Positions 35,775-49,107 are shown, counted from the first letter of the stretch. The stretch is DNA of 64,000 bases from Apostichopus japonicus (GCF_037975245.1 NC_092566.1:60001-124000), one strand, 5' to 3'. Notes: a model not told the origin generated them from the sequence alone. Numbers and translations: made by a program.

Positions 35775-36395
35775 ATGCCCATTTTCAAGAGTACTTTAAG
35801 ACAAGATTTATCGAATTATCGACCAATTTCTATTCTCCCTGTTTTGTCAAAATTTTTGGAAAAACATGTTCACATTGCTCTTACTAGTTTCTTAGAGCAA
35901 TTTGATTTATTAGAAAATGCTCAATCTGGCTTCAGATCGAAGCACTCATGCGAAACTGCTCTATTACATGTCATGGATTTATGGATGCAAGGAATTGATA
36001 AAGGAGAACTGACTGGGGCTGTTCTATTGGACCTCAGGAAAACGTTTGATTTAGTAAATCATGATATTCTGATAAAAAAGTTGAAATTATACCAGTTTTC
36101 AAGTGCTACAATGGAATGGTTTAAGTCGTACTTAACGAATAGAAGTCAGTATGTCGTCATGAAAGGGACTGCGTCCTCATGTATTGATATTAGTAATGGC
36201 GTTCCACAAGGGTCAATCTTAGGACCACTCTTATTTTTAATATACATTAATGATTTTAGCCTATGTTTAACTCACTGCAAAGCCGACATGTATGCAGATG
36301 ATACTACTTTCCACATTTCAAGCTCCAACGTTGAATCTCTTCAAAGCAAGTTGAATATTGATGCTAAAAATTGTTTCCATTTGGTGCAAGAATAA
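35775..36395 (+). pseudogene. Reverse transcriptase domain fragment
   Basis: This is the longest intact frame of the LINE, 206 codons. It covers RT motifs 1 to 5 (fingers and palm) with the catalytic aspartates present (LDL in motif A, YADD in motif C), so only the flanking breaks make it inactive. It ends in a frameshift just after the QSKLNIDAKNCFHL helix. The reaction in active relatives is target-primed reverse transcription of the element RNA. Confidence 0.93.
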
Positions 36396-36563
36396 TAAAA
36401 TGGCAATCAATACTAATAAAACCAAATCAATGTTAATATGTACCAGACAACGCTATGATAATCTACGAGGACAAACAAATATTTCTGTCAAGATGAATGA
36501 TATCGTACTAGAGAATTCTGATACAGAAAAACTTTTAGGAGTCTGAATTGATGCTCACCTGAC

Positions 36564-36992
36564 ATGGCAAGTACTATTAGTACAAGATTAGCTCTTTTGC
36601 GAAGGATTAAACAGTATATAGACACTCCCACGTGCATACTTTATTATAATGGATACATTCTTCCAATACTTGACTACTGCTGTCTAGTTTGGGGAACTAC
36701 CACTGCCCATAATACTGATAGAATTATTAAATTACAGAAAAGTGCTGCACGAATTATTTTAAATGCTACATATGAAGATTGTTCAAGTGATTTATTTGCC
36801 ACGCTGGGATGGAAGACTTTTGACAGACACGTTATGTATAGAAGGTTAACCTTGGTATACAAGTCAATTAATGATCAAGGACCGGATTACATGAATGAGA
36901 TGTTTAAACCAGTTACGAACATTCATAATCACAATTTAAGATCATCTTCTGCAAGAAACCTGCACATAACAGGCGGACACAATAGTTTTTAA
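36564..36992 (+). pseudogene. LINE C-terminal (post-RT) fragment
   Basis: This frame of 142 codons carries the connector region typical of LINE ORF2 proteins after the palm: STRLALLRRIKQYI, YNGYILPILDYCCLVWG, IIKLQKSAARIIL, LGWKTFDRHVMYRRL. The frame is interrupted by TAA at 36990-36992, then continues in register (NRFSCIVAKDWNKLDQRVK) to the stop at 37107-37109. Confidence 0.88.
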
Positions 36993-37324
36993 AACAACCG
37001 TTTTTCATGCATTGTCGCAAAAGACTGGAACAAACTAGATCAAAGAGTAAAATCAGCAAGAAATCTTAACCATTTTAAACGCCTATTATCTGATAGGCCT
37101 ATTGTTTAGGTCTACTTCACTTTTATTTTTACCAAATTACTTAATTTTCTTTACTCTGTATACGTTTTAACTATTTTATTAAGCATTATTAATGTATTTA
37201 TGACTTCTTAAATTTTCATACATTTTATATTATTATATGTCTTATTAGAGGGCCTCGTGGAAGATTAGCTATTGCTAAACGAGCTACCCTCTTAAAATAA
37301 AGTTTAAATAAAAATAAAATAAAT

Positions 37325-37450
37325 AAATTGGTCGCTGGTAGATTTCAAATCGGTGTCACAGGTAGATTTCAAATTGATGTCACAGGTAGATTCAAATGAG
37401 GGTTACAGGTAGATTTTTAATTGGCGTCACAGGTCTGAGATTTCAAATTG
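37325..37450 (+). repeat. 24-bp degenerate tandem repeat after the LINE tail
   Basis: There are about five copies of ggtagatttcaaattggtgt plus caca with indels, starting directly after the A-rich LINE end. It may be a pre-existing minisatellite or have grown at the insertion junction. Confidence 0.8.
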
Positions 37451-40080
37451 GGGTCATATTTATACCACATCTGAAGTTTCATAAATGTGACACACATCTG
37501 TAATTGAGGTCTACACGTGATACAAATCTAAAGTATAGCACACATCTGAAATATAGGCCTACGTGCTGCGCATCGATACATGTCAGAAAGAGGAATATCT
37601 ATTTTGTTTTTAATTTTACTCTGTGGAATATATCTCGGAGCGCTAACGGTGTCTATGTCCCTAGCGGTGTATATGTTATATCGAAATATCTCTAATTGAG
37701 TTAATGCCTATCAAACTGCAATTTTCTATTCATGTGCGAACCTTAACAGTTTGTGGGTCACCTAAGCCAGCATAGTATACCGTATACGCAATAATATATC
37801 AGTTATAACGAGGTTGAACTGCCATATCTTTAGTACACGCTTTCATACTATCTGACCCACATTTTCAAGCAATTATAATCAAGTCGTTCGCACTTGACAT
37901 TCCAACGAGAAGCTTGGTCTCTGTTTGTGCTGTAGATGTTTACAGCTATGACATCCGATCAGGGACAATACAACATCTCCAGCTTGTTTATTCAGATCCA
38001 GGTGAGAAGGCAAGAATGGAAATCTTCAAACACATTTGTCTCTTTGTTGACAGATTTTTCGTTGACGCCCGTGTCTGTGTCCGGTCGTCGCCGCCACATT
38101 GCTGTGTGGGTGATATTCATTATATGAATAATCGACGAGTGTTTCTTTGATGGTTAAATGTATTACATTTTAAATACCTTAATCTAAACGTTACCAGACG
38201 ATTCATTTGAGAATAGGGAGTTGGTGTTATGAGTTGGTCTCTACTACATTTCTTGCCCATCCACCCTCCCCCTCCCCCTCCCCATCCAGAAAGATAAAAT
38301 AAAGACAAACTGATTATTTTAATAGACGTTCTGTTTGTTCCATTGAAACCAATATTTTTAATTATCGGCTTTGTTTTACATGCAGGCCTATCATTCATGT
38401 CTATTTTTCTGTTTTCTCTATCAATGGCACCGATGTCTTGAAACAAGCCGCGCTTTTGTCTCCTCGGACGAAACTAGCCCATTTTTACGATCAAAAGAAA
38501 ATTGGCGCATTCAGTTCCTCAAACTGTTTGCGCCTTCGGCGCCTCGAGCTCATCAGCGCACCGACTTCGAGCGGGTGAAACAGTAGGCCAATCTGCCCCT
38601 GCTATTAGTAATGTACCTTAAACGGAATCTGATAGACCCGTCACTTTCACGGTCAGGGGTTTTCCTTGAGATTGTCTGTAATGACGTGTCTATATGGACC
38701 ACCTCACGTGTCTTTTCATTCTGCTATGTTTATTGTTTAATACTTCTTACAACAGAGACGGACTACCGGTATAAGATTAACTGTACTAAGCATTTATCCC
38801 TGCAAACAGGAGACTGCAGAATACCAAGCACACAATAATTGGTTCTTCAAAGTGAACGGGTGCAATGTAGTCATCTAACACTTCTGATTTGTTACAGGCC
38901 CCATTCAATTTAGATGTTAGGCTTTCTACCCCCCTCCCCCAACCCCCCGCCACACACACATATTCTCCTCAACCACCGTATATTTTGTTTTCTTCTCCTT
39001 TAATGATCTGTCAGTGTGGTATGTAGATTGGAGACGCACACCGTGTTTCTATATCTAGCATATATACATGAAAAAAATCGCCTTCTGAAGTTAGTAATTA
39101 TCTTCAAGTTGATCCAACCATGCATCTGCCTCGGGTGCTTAGAATATCCTCGTAAATAGGTAGCGCCCCCGTTGAGACAGTCATTAGACGCAATTTGTCA
39201 AGAAATTTCAGCTCAATTACCTTAAGAAAACATGTGTAGCTTGCTAATTCAACCGGAAAGCCAGATTGATAGTTGTAGTGTATAGCAGTGTAATGAGGAT
39301 GCATCTTACTTTCATGTGCCGCCCGCAAATTCCTGATACTAATGTGAATGATCCACAATCCTAGTATTTAATGAAGTGTTGAGAATAGCTGGCAGTAGAG
39401 TAAAAAGTAACCCCACCAAAGCCAGCCCGACTCTGATTTTCCGAGAAATAAAATAGTAAAGAAAGTGAAATCGATTGACATTTCAACAGACGTAAACCGA
39501 TCAAGGTTTATTTCTTTTTATTTCTCAGTGCGCGAATGTGTGAAATCTTCTCTGTGAGGTTATGTTCTTAATTTTTCAACAAGCCAAATTGTGCGCCAGT
39601 TTTCGACGGACATCAAGCTCAAAGACCAAGTTTTCGTTACACGCCTTGTAGAAAGTGGCATGTCTTTATTACATGAACCCTTCAGCCCCTTACTTGTAGA
39701 AGAAGGCGCAGATCTTGATACTTATTTCTTTGGCACAAGAGTAATCTTAAGTTATTTAAAGATTGACATGTGTTGAGTAAACTGAACATCTCGTTTTTAT
39801 ACATTTCGATTCAGAACCCTATTATATCTCAACAACTTATTTCCCACGAATTTACTTGTTGGCATTTGACACCGTAATATCCCAGTTTTTCGGCTTGTCC
39901 TAATATCGTATGAGACAGTTACTTTTTCTACTTCGTAATGTCGTCATATTCCGAGAGTTAGATTACTCCGAACAATACCCCACAATAATGGCAATATCTA
40001 TATATAGCTGCAAAATTGTAGCAATGTTGCTGTAACGGCCTCAGTATTGCAATATCTCAATATCCTTAGCAGGATTAAAC
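37451..40080. other. Intergenic stretch, one possible small exon
   Basis: This is mostly anonymous sequence. A 66-nt exon-like segment at 37936-38001 has a good acceptor (ctgtag) and a very good donor (CAG|gtgaga), but no family could be assigned. C-rich simple sequence lies at 38262-38286 and 38930-38950. Confidence 0.4.
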
Positions 40081-40200
40081 TCGCCGCCTATTCTTATGGC
40101 ATTATGTATACATTTACATGATTCAACTCGCCGTCTCTTATAGCATGTATATCTGCATTCATATATTTACATGAATAAGCTTGCCGCCGTTGCACACATG
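40081..40200 (+). repeat. About 54-bp degenerate tandem repeat, 2-3 copies
   Basis: Phrases 'aactcgccg', 'tatagcat..gtat' and 'atttacatgaat' recur in order at about 40078, 40131 and 40185. Diverged. Confidence 0.6.
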
Positions 40201-40210
40201 TTTCACAGAA

Positions 40211-40862
40211 CAGGGATGCAACCACCTTTTTGTACTGGGAAGGGGGGGGGGGTGAAATTTTAAGTATCGTTCAAGGGGAGGGGTTTAAGAATCATTTTTG
40301 GTGAATTGGAGGTTGCTTAGGTGCAGAATTATGTTATATTTAAACCTTTTGGACTCATATACACTTGCTGTAATAGTTCTGTCTGCCTTTGCGGAGGGTA
40401 GTGTCGTCGCCTAGGGGTGGCCGTGGGGCGGGCGGGGGCACGTGCCCTCCCAAAATGAAATCGTGCCCCAGGTCTCCCCCCAGATGCGATTTGTAGTGTT
40501 CAAAAAATACTCAAACAAAAACTTTATCAACTAAAAACAAAAATATCGGACAGACTAAGCCCGAATATTCTTGAACATAAAATAACTGCAAGTTGCAAAA
40601 CATTGCACCACATTGCATGTAAGGACCGTTAATTAATCAAAAATTTCTTAAGGAGGACACCACCTCCCCTTAGACCCCTCCCCCAAGACGGCTGTTACAA
40701 ATAAACATTGTGCCCCTTTATTAAGTGCTGCCCCCCCCCCAAGATTGAAATGTCTTGCAACGCCACTGGCGGAGAGTGGGCAGGGGGAGGGCTGAGCTTC
40801 CCATAATTTTTGTAATGGGGGCTAAAGCCCTCCCCCTGAAAGTATTCGTGGTTGCGTCCCTG
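40211..40862. mobile_element. TIR element (CAGGGATGCAACCAC ends), 0.65 kb, with nested insertion
   Basis: The left end CAGGGATGCAACCAC (40211-40225) and the right end GTGGTTGCGTCCCTG (40848-40862) are inverted with 14 of 15 matches. The subterminal sequences are G-rich on the left and C/G-rich on the right. I found no clear target duplication. Another element is inserted at 40399-40768. There is no coding capacity. Confidence 0.7.
40399..40768. mobile_element. Nested hAT-like MITE, 0.37 kb
   Basis: The left end TAGTGTCGTCGC and the right end CGCCACTG (reverse complement CAGTGGCGTTGC) form a diverged TIR. The flanks GCGGAGGG (40391-40398) and GCGGAGAG (40769-40776) match 7 of 8, which supports an 8-bp target duplication and fixes the borders. 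The interior 'cctccccttagacccctccc' (40670 onward) also occurs, with a single change, near the right end of the element at 32621-33958. Confidence 0.72.
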
Positions 40863-42305
40863 GTGTAGAGGGATATATTATGCGGTATCATCGAAGGAAA
40901 CCGTATCGTGCACAGTTCTGTTACAATGTAATGTAGTCTCCATGAGCACTGATTGACAAGGGCATGTCAGTCACCGGGGTTAGCCCTCCATGGTTCAATC
41001 ATGACTTTTGACGTGACTAGTTGAATGTTATTGAACGGTCAGTGTTTAATACCCTCATCACTAAATATCCTCATGCATGGCGTAACCATGACTTACCCAG
41101 TCTTTAAGTTTATGGTCTTAAAATACTCTGAAGTGAGTGAAGGAGGTATGACAATACAAGTTATCGAAAAGCGTTGCTACATGTCGAATAACAAAGGAGT
41201 GTGTTAGAAATGACATCATGTTGGTAGTCTTGACGAGATGCATCATTTAAAGCATTGACTCATTCGGAAGTAACTATTGTAAGTCAATGAAATATTACTT
41301 GACATTAATCAAAACGACTAGTGCATAATGAATAGGAACTTCGATTGCACTGTTCCCACTGCGGCGTGCCGAAGTAGTTTGACTATCTGACTATTGATCT
41401 AACTACACACTGAGGTGCGGCGGATACAAGTATCAATCCATCCTAATTGGTTCAAAGGAATACAGGGCTTGTGAGCATCTATATTTTACTCTCTTAATAA
41501 ATAACTGTGAAGTAGCACAGTCTAATCGTCACGCCCTGTCCTACTTGTGATTTAATTTTAATGTTCCAAACGATACTACCGTCACAACATGTTTTAAGTG
41601 AATAATATAACCGGTGCAATTCGGAAAGCATGAGAAAAAATTGTAATATTTAGGACATTTCATCAGCTTGATATGACGAATCTCCAATCAAATAAGATGA
41701 CAATGGTTGAGAGCCAGTTATCGAACTATTACCTATTGCAAATTGATCTTTGTCGTATAGTAGAGTATTGTCTTTCAGGGATAATTGCTGGATTGAATCT
41801 ATCATCTAAATCGCGAAATGTTTTTCTCAGGCTTGGTCTATGGAATGGATGATAAGTTGTGCCATCTCTCTACTCTTTGAAAAGTAGTTTCACTCAAAGA
41901 AACCGCAAACGATGACAAGAGAGTTTGGAAGGTCCTAAATCCTCTCTCCTGATACATAAGAGGCCATTTAATTTCGACCCCCGCTGTTTGTAGTTTTTCG
42001 GAAGCTTCATCTCACGGCCCTCTTCAGACAACGATTGAATAACAAGACTCTTTAATTGTGGGGATGCTTCTTGGCCCTACTTAGCCACTTGACATAGTTG
42101 GCTCTACTGTATCCACCATGAAGATTACATACCTTATAAGCAGAAAGAACTAAATCCTTGCAAGCAATAATAGTCAACTGTTTAAATACACAGTGAGTAG
42201 TAGGAGGGCAAATTAAAGCGTTTCCGACGTCCTAATTTGTTTAATTGATCATTAGTAAATATTGTCCCCCAAGGAACCTCATCCGAAGCCTTTGAAAGCT
42301 CCGAC
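40863..42305. other. Intergenic stretch, nothing recognised
   Basis: This is unique-looking sequence with short random frames. No exons with family similarity and no elements were seen. Confidence 0.5.
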
Positions 42306-42307
42306 TC

Positions 42308-42440
42308 TGATCTGACGTCATCCAGTATGGCGTTGCTACCACGATGCCTATCTGTGATATGAGTTTCTTTAACTGATCTGACGTCATCCAGTATGGCGTT
42401 GCTACCACGATGCCTACCTGTGATATGAGTTTCTTTAACA
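42308..42440 (+). repeat. 66-bp tandem duplication carrying CRE palindromes
   Basis: Two nearly identical head-to-tail copies of gatctgacgtcatccagtat, ggcgttgctaccacgatgcc and tatctgtgatatgagtttctttaact. Each has a perfect TGACGTCA (42313-42320 and 42379-42386). On the - strand the duplication preserves a reading frame (42182-42496, 104 codons, repeat KETHITGRHRGSNAILDDVR). I cannot assign a product to that frame. Confidence 0.9.
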
Positions 42441-45400
42441 TGCGCTTGGTTGTCCCAATTGACGCATCTCAAAGAGAAATATTTATCACAACTCATCCTC
42501 CCTTTAAAACACTATTTACCGCGAACACAAGTCTGTATGTGGGATGGGCAGAGAATATTGATGAAATATACTTTCGTGTGAGTTGGTCTCTGAGAAGACT
42601 ACATTGTTAGAGTTCCTCTAGAAAATTCTTAAAAGACGTTAGAGCCCATTTTGAAATGGAGGGGAGGGGTGGAGTGGGGTATGAGACCACGATTTCTCAA
42701 ACTAGAGCACCAACGGCAGTGGGGAAGGTATAGCTTTCAAAACGTGAGAGATATTGTATTGAAGACAACATTTGCCCCAGTTTGGGCATCAATACCAGAC
42801 AAATTTCACTTCCGTTGGTGCTACATTGGTTTACATGCAACAGACAATGTTAACATTTTATTTAAAAATTGAAATTAAATTGTATCTCAAAACTTTTCTT
42901 TTTCTCCGGCGTTTCCACTTTTTTCTTGAAATCCCAATCCTTGAAAATGAAATTTCTGCTTTCTTTCTCAAAATTTTAACTTTTCTTCATCTTTCCTTGA
43001 TTTCTTATGAAAGTTTTCGTCTCTAGGCTACTCTCCAAATTTCGCAAGCCTGTGGTTTCTTCTTTACGAATTTCAGCTATTTTATCTTAAGACGTCCATA
43101 CACTATAGGCTTCGATATAATGATATCCATAATTCGACTTATTCCTTGAACTAGCTACATTTTGTTTCACACGTTCGACTATTTAATGTCAAACTATCTA
43201 CTTTTCTTGAAATTTAGGATTATAGAGGTATGAAATATAATGTGATAGTAATAGACAAGGCGGGGAGTACAGGCATGTAACTGTCTAATGTCTATATACA
43301 AAACTATTGAATAATGTCGCAGCAAAATTAAATTAAATACGATATTTCAAGATGAAATGTCGAAATTTCCGAGATAAAACCTCGTCTAGAAAGTGCGACA
43401 TAATACGTAAAATGCCGATTTAAACCGTCGAAATTTCGAAAAAAATGGTAGAAAGATTCCAGATTCCTTTCGTTTCATGTTTTCAATTGACAATTACACC
43501 GTTTACTTTTATCTTTAGTGCATTGGACAAAATAAATTAGTGATTATGTGATGACCCAGTATGACGAATGGGTCCAGTTTGAAATCGTGGACTCGTAATG
43601 GTATATTTTCAGGCTTGACCTCGCTGGGAAACTTTCTGAAATTCTATAATACATGAGTTACAAAGACGAAACAGAAAGAAAAGAAAAATAAAGAAACATG
43701 ATTCTCAATATTGTGAAGAAGTTTGGTATCAAGTTTTCCTCGACCGAAGCAAATAGAAAGTTGGGCTATTCAGATACGACCGTATAGTTCAAAAGTAAAC
43801 ATGCACTCCGTTTACTATCATGACTTGCATTAAAACTAACGGTTCTAATGCACGACGTATCCAGCACGTCACTTGAATAAAGTCAAGCATATACTGTTGA
43901 AAGGGACTATTACAAACATCACAAGATAAATGTATCGTTATATGACATTATTATTCTGTTACTGCCAGAACAATAATAGGGCAGTTATCAAATATGAACA
44001 ACATTCCCTTCATAACACACAGAAACAATCTCACATGATGTATCCTGCCGACTCGAATCTGCAGAGATCCCAAGAATTCTATTGAATAAAATCCATCACA
44101 TATTTTACTTTTTGTAATGGTTGCCACACCTATATATGTTCATGTGACCTTGCTGAGGACTCACCGTAAACGATAATTGTATGCGTATACCTGTCCTTCC
44201 ACATCAACGTTTCAAGTCTAAATAGGCTACGTACAATATTTCTTTAGAAATAAATAGTTTGACATTTCTAACAGGTATGGCATCTGTTAAACTGACCCAA
44301 TTGTCTGTGTGCTGGACTATGTAGTCCAGCCGCTGTTTTTAACGATTATAACATATCCAAATTAATGTTGCGCCTGAAGTACAGTGAAGTACAGTAATCA
44401 TTTAATATGGGAAAGTGAAATATGTGTTAATAAATTTTAAAGTCCATGTGAATAATACTTAATTGTTTAAGCAAAGATATGCCGCATACCGTTTGTTTTG
44501 GAAGATAGATCCAAAATGGCCTTTCCTGAATGCCAAGCTGCCAAAGCAAGGCATAGTTTAATGCGTGGAGGGCATCTTATATTGACACAGTCGGTGTCAA
44601 AGGAGTTACAAATGGTCTCTGTATCTTCATGGAAAGTACCACAAAAAAGTTATTTAAATAGTTACTTAACTAACTGAAAGTTTTTGAAAATTGATAATCT
44701 TGACTTCGTTTTGCAAATTTACATCATCTTAGAATGAATGACTAGATAACAAATTTTGATATTTTGCTGCGTAACAATACGCATTGAGCCATAATGCGGT
44801 ATAGGTACAGAGACTATACTTGTGAAATTTGAAATTGCACACGGTTCTGTCTTGTAAGCGCTATATTAGTTTTACATAAAACCTTTCGATAATTGTATTG
44901 CTGGGTATTTTCTTGACGTTTGCATTAGAACAGTGTTATCACATTTGACCTATTAAGATATATAGGGTCTACTAAACTTCAGTCCAATTCTTTTCTTTTC
45001 TTTTTTAGCCTTCAAGAGTTTAATTTATTTCGTAACGTAAAACAAAACAGACTATTGACTGAAATGCTTGATTCAAAAGTGTTATTTTCTCATTTCTTGA
45101 AAATTGAAATACTGTAAAATAGTGTCAATCCTGCAGCTACTGCAGACATTCTGTGCTAACATCACACTTCTTTACTGACATTCAGCACTGAAGCTAAATA
45201 CATTGCTTTAAATGCGAGTGACATCCGGGTATGATGTAATGGCGCCCTTGAGATATTAACGTTAACACTTAACAGACCTATACGATGATTAGATGATCAC
45301 GCTAAATGCAAGACTTACAGAGACCCAACCAGTTATTGAATGTTTTATCGCCTTGAAGCAAAACAATAGTTATAAAGATGCAGAGGTTGACGATTATTAT

Positions 45401-47800
45401 AAATTATTATTTCCTGGTCTGAAATTGCCCCTGCTCGACGACATAAACCATCAATAGCTAGAGTACGCTGAACTACACTAGAAAAGTACCTATACTGTTG
45501 AACTGACAAGTATGTTAGTTCCGTATAGTAACGTGCGGGAACGTGCAAAAGACATACACATGGAAATAGCCGCAATGAAATTTCATTCAAACCATAAAAG
45601 TACTTTTGCCCTTATTTCCTATTCTAACCTTTGGACGCCTGCAGTAGCTTCGGGTAAACCAACCAGCAAACTACCCATCGCGTTCCAAAACATTTACCTC
45701 AATTATTTTAAATGACATGCATCACTGGGAGTGGGTTCTGAAGATTTCCGATATGAATTGTGGCGTACTTGATGAGCCTGAACTGGAATACATGTTTACT
45801 GCAGATGTCTTTATAATGATCTAGAACCTCAACTTTTTTATTCATGTGAAAAGTTGAATTGAGCAGACAAGGAAAGTATGTAGTTCCTGAAACAGATTTT
45901 TAAATACGTGTGTTCAACATTTGAATACCACTTAAAATTAGATTGATATTTCATCCAAATTTGATTGCGATGATCTGCCTAAAACAAGGGCAACGTGCAT
46001 GAATGCAAGAAAACTGGCACTATGTACGTACGTTTTCCCCGCTAGTGACCACGAAAAAATGTACATTTCTGCACGCTGGTATGACGTCATTCCACAAAGA
46101 TAATACATGGGAGCATTGAATTCCTTGCGCCGCTCGATCTGTCATGTCGTGTGTGATAGGGAAGAACTTACACGCAGTACACAGGCCCGTTTATCATTAT
46201 CCGAATTTGGTTAATATTTAGGACAAATAGACGTAAATCAGCAGAGATCACCCGTATAGCTGTATGTGAACCATTCATTAGGCTGTAGGGAGACTTCTTA
46301 TTGTTATGGTTAGCAAACTAGACTACACTGCAGTAGGGCCCAGCAGTAATAGATCTAGCCTAGGTCTAGCATCAGTACTAGTATTAGCAGTACAACTATA
46401 CCTCGAGAATGATGCCGAACATAATTGTTAAATCGTGGAAGATGTAGACATGTATATTTCCATAGGTAAATAACTGTCCACAGTAATACATTTCTCCCGC
46501 TACTAAGCTGACTCAAATCGTACTCATCGGGTGAAACTGGATTAAATTATTCATATTCATAGTTGAGTATTTCTGGCTATACATACCTTTTCTTACGCTG
46601 TGAATACTTAATGGTATGCTGGATTGGCCAGAAATATGCTAGATATTCAAATATGGTCACCTTTGGTCAAAATTCTTGAACTGTTTTTATTACAACCTCC
46701 GAGGAAATTTTCCTCACTGGGACATTCAGTCATCTTGTGTGTTCCTTAAAAATTTCTGAGAACAATTTGGAGAGTTAAGACCTCCAGGAAAGTACTTTTT
46801 GAAAACTTCTAGCAATTATAGCATGCTATAATTTGGGGCCTATACTGACTACCTTTAAAATGGTTATATGAAGCATACTTCGTCGTTTCTTACAGCTTTA
46901 CTATTAAGAGGCAACGCAACACTTGTTAATACGGGACGGACACATTCTCATTTCAAAGATAGAAATTCCACGAACTTGCTGAAAACAAAATGCAGACGAG
47001 AAAGTAACAGAAATGTAAACCGGTATTTTGTTGATAACTTTCGTTTAGAACTGCGAAGAAATGAGGAGTTAACATTGTAATTTCTCCGATTTTGTCACAA
47101 ATAAGAGTTTCCTGCAGATAAAATAACAGCCAGAAGCAATGTTGTTTGCCGCTCCTACAGGAATTTTGCATTCAATAACATGATTCTATGATTTGACTCC
47201 TTTTTAAACTTTGTTTAGCTGATTTGCGGGACAATTACAAGTAGGTCAGGTGTAAACAGTGTCAGTTTATTTATTGTAGACGAATATAATGGGAGGGGGG
47301 GGGGGTGGTAATTGTGACCAAACCTCATTTAGGTAACTACAGATAGTTCAGATAGCCATATCAATTTCTTGTTATACACACCAACACCGTTGTTTTCACA
47401 CAGGAGAATGCGAACTTACCTCAAAAGAATTTCAACGTCGAATATTGTATAAAAAAAAACTTTGGTCGACGAAATGAATTCTCTTATCGTTTAACTCGTT
47501 TTGACCATGGAGGTTACCTCCATGTTTTGACCAAACATTTCAATACTTAAGTCTATGCCAGTGGCAACGAAAGACCACTTTTAACATTGTCTTTCAGGTC
47601 TACACCTACTGGCAAAGAAATATTTAGGGAATAATCATGTGAAACCGGAAAGGATTTTCTTTCTTTGTAAGTAGTTTATGTTTTGAAATTACATAATACA
47701 AGGTACAACCTGGGATGAGCTGCTATAGCTCATTGGCATTATGCATATACATCACTTGTGTGTAACACTGTCAACAAAGCGAGATTCCATGCTTTGCTTA
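42441..47800. other. Long intergenic stretch, nothing firm
   Basis: This is 5.4 kb of AT-rich, apparently unique sequence. All frames are short and lack recognisable domains. A CRE-type TGACGTCA occurs at 46082-46089 and a G run at 47292-47306. No RNA gene or transposon end was identified. Confidence 0.5.
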
Positions 47801-47822
47801 ATGATATTTTATCTGTCCTGTG

Positions 47823-47930
47823 ATTGGTTGACAACCAAAGGTTGGAATCGAGTGACAGCCAATTAGAAACCTTCATTTAAGAGGAAGTCGATTATAAAAC
47901 CACCTTTATCGATGTGAGTGTGTTGAAAAG
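47823..47930 (+). promoter_or_regulatory. Promoter-like cluster (two CCAAT boxes and a TATA box)
   Basis: An inverted CCAAT (ATTGG) is at 47823-47827, a direct CCAAT at 47859-47863 and TATAAAA at 47893-47899. This spacing resembles a vertebrate-style core promoter with transcription starting near 47925. It lies 1.2 kb upstream of the signal-peptide exon on the same strand and might serve it through a 5' UTR exon. The assignment rests only on sequence words. Confidence 0.25.
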
Positions 47931-49107
47931 TCAAAACGTTAACTTTTAAGCTAAGATTTTGCTAGTATAATACAATTAACATGGGGGTTAAAATGTCAAC
48001 TTAAAACCTCTTTAAATTCTCTGACTGATTTAAGAACAGTAGAAGTCGCGATCAGTTTAGTGCTTTGCAAGGGATTGGACAGAAGTGTTTACTCTTCCCA
48101 ACAGACAGTTTTGGAGAATTTTTGCCATTTCAAATATTGAACAAGTGTTACACAACATTTGTGAGTGATATCATGGAATTTGTTGATCATGCAACACCAT
48201 CATCCTTATGGTCGGTTCTGAACTGGATTAAACTCTGCAGTCACTGAGTAAATTTCAACAACATTCATTTATTCTTAGGACGATATATCTCAAAGTAGCA
48301 TTCGTACTGCAAATTGAGCACATGGAATCTCGTGCTAACCCTGTAGACAACATCGGATTGAATTCAATGAATTTATGTACAGTTTTATATTTATAAGTCA
48401 TACAAACTTGCTATTTAGGTACATTTAAGTAAAACTAATGGTCTAACACAGAGTTGTATTAATGTCTAGGCTTATCACACGGACAAGCGACGTTTTACGT
48501 GTCATTTAAATGAAAATTGATTTGCTCTGGACGCAGAAATAAGATCGAGCTACCTACAAGAAACAGTGATGCAATTAAGGAGTTAATACTCTCACCCGCT
48601 CATCCATATTTGATTTCTTTCACTTATCCATTGAACTAGTCCATCTACAGCAGAATTGTAAAAGAGCTTATAAGCTACGGACAACGTCATAACCGATATA
48701 AGTTTACACCTTTTCGTCCGGTTGTTTCTACCCTAAAAGGTTTACCTCAATGTAGGCTCCCCGAACAGCATTGTTGATTGTCAAGTGTAACTTCATTCAG
48801 CTCTGAGACTGAATCACCTGTTGCCAATCTTAGCGCCAAAAGTACATTTGTGAGTCGCGGTATTCTGACCCTCACAATAACAGAGTTGTACCAACTCCCT
48901 GCAAAGGCTTGTCATTCATGAACATCTAGTGCACAAAAGAGCATTGTTTATCTATATTACATCGATAGGTGTAGGCTACTGTACGAAGTTTGTTCACATC
49001 AAGTAAGGGTAGTCTTACCTACTTTCGTGAAAACAAAACAAAGCAGCGATTCGTCTTCAATTTTTGGTTATTCGCTCGGTGTGTCTGCAGTGGGGGTATA
49101 CATCATT

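Larger units (their letters stand above)
35600..37320 (+). mobile_element. Defective non-LTR retrotransposon (reverse transcriptase part and 3' end)
   Basis: This is a LINE copy truncated at its 5' end. The conserved start of the RT domain (DASKATGVDELSA) is followed by a stop at about 35670. Next comes a frame (35775-36395) with NYRPISILPVLSKFLEK, motif A as LLDLRKTFD (residues 84-92 of that frame), NGVPQGSILGPLLF, and the catalytic YADD box at residues 173-176. A frameshift near 36390 moves reading to 36358-36546, with a stop at 36544. A short deletion follows, and then 36564-36992 carries the post-RT region (ILDYCCLVWG, ..LQKSAARII), another stop, and the true end at 37107-37109. The 3' tail ends in an A-rich tract after a GAGGG/CCCTC stem-loop. 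The endonuclease is missing. Family resemblance is to jockey/CR1/L2-type elements; the exact clade is unresolved. Confidence 0.92.

Noticed and set aside
35775-36992. Active reverse transcriptase gene
   Set aside because: A stop before the domain, a frameshift near 36390, stops at 36544 and 36990 and a small deletion show it is a dead LINE copy, even though the catalytic YADD is intact.
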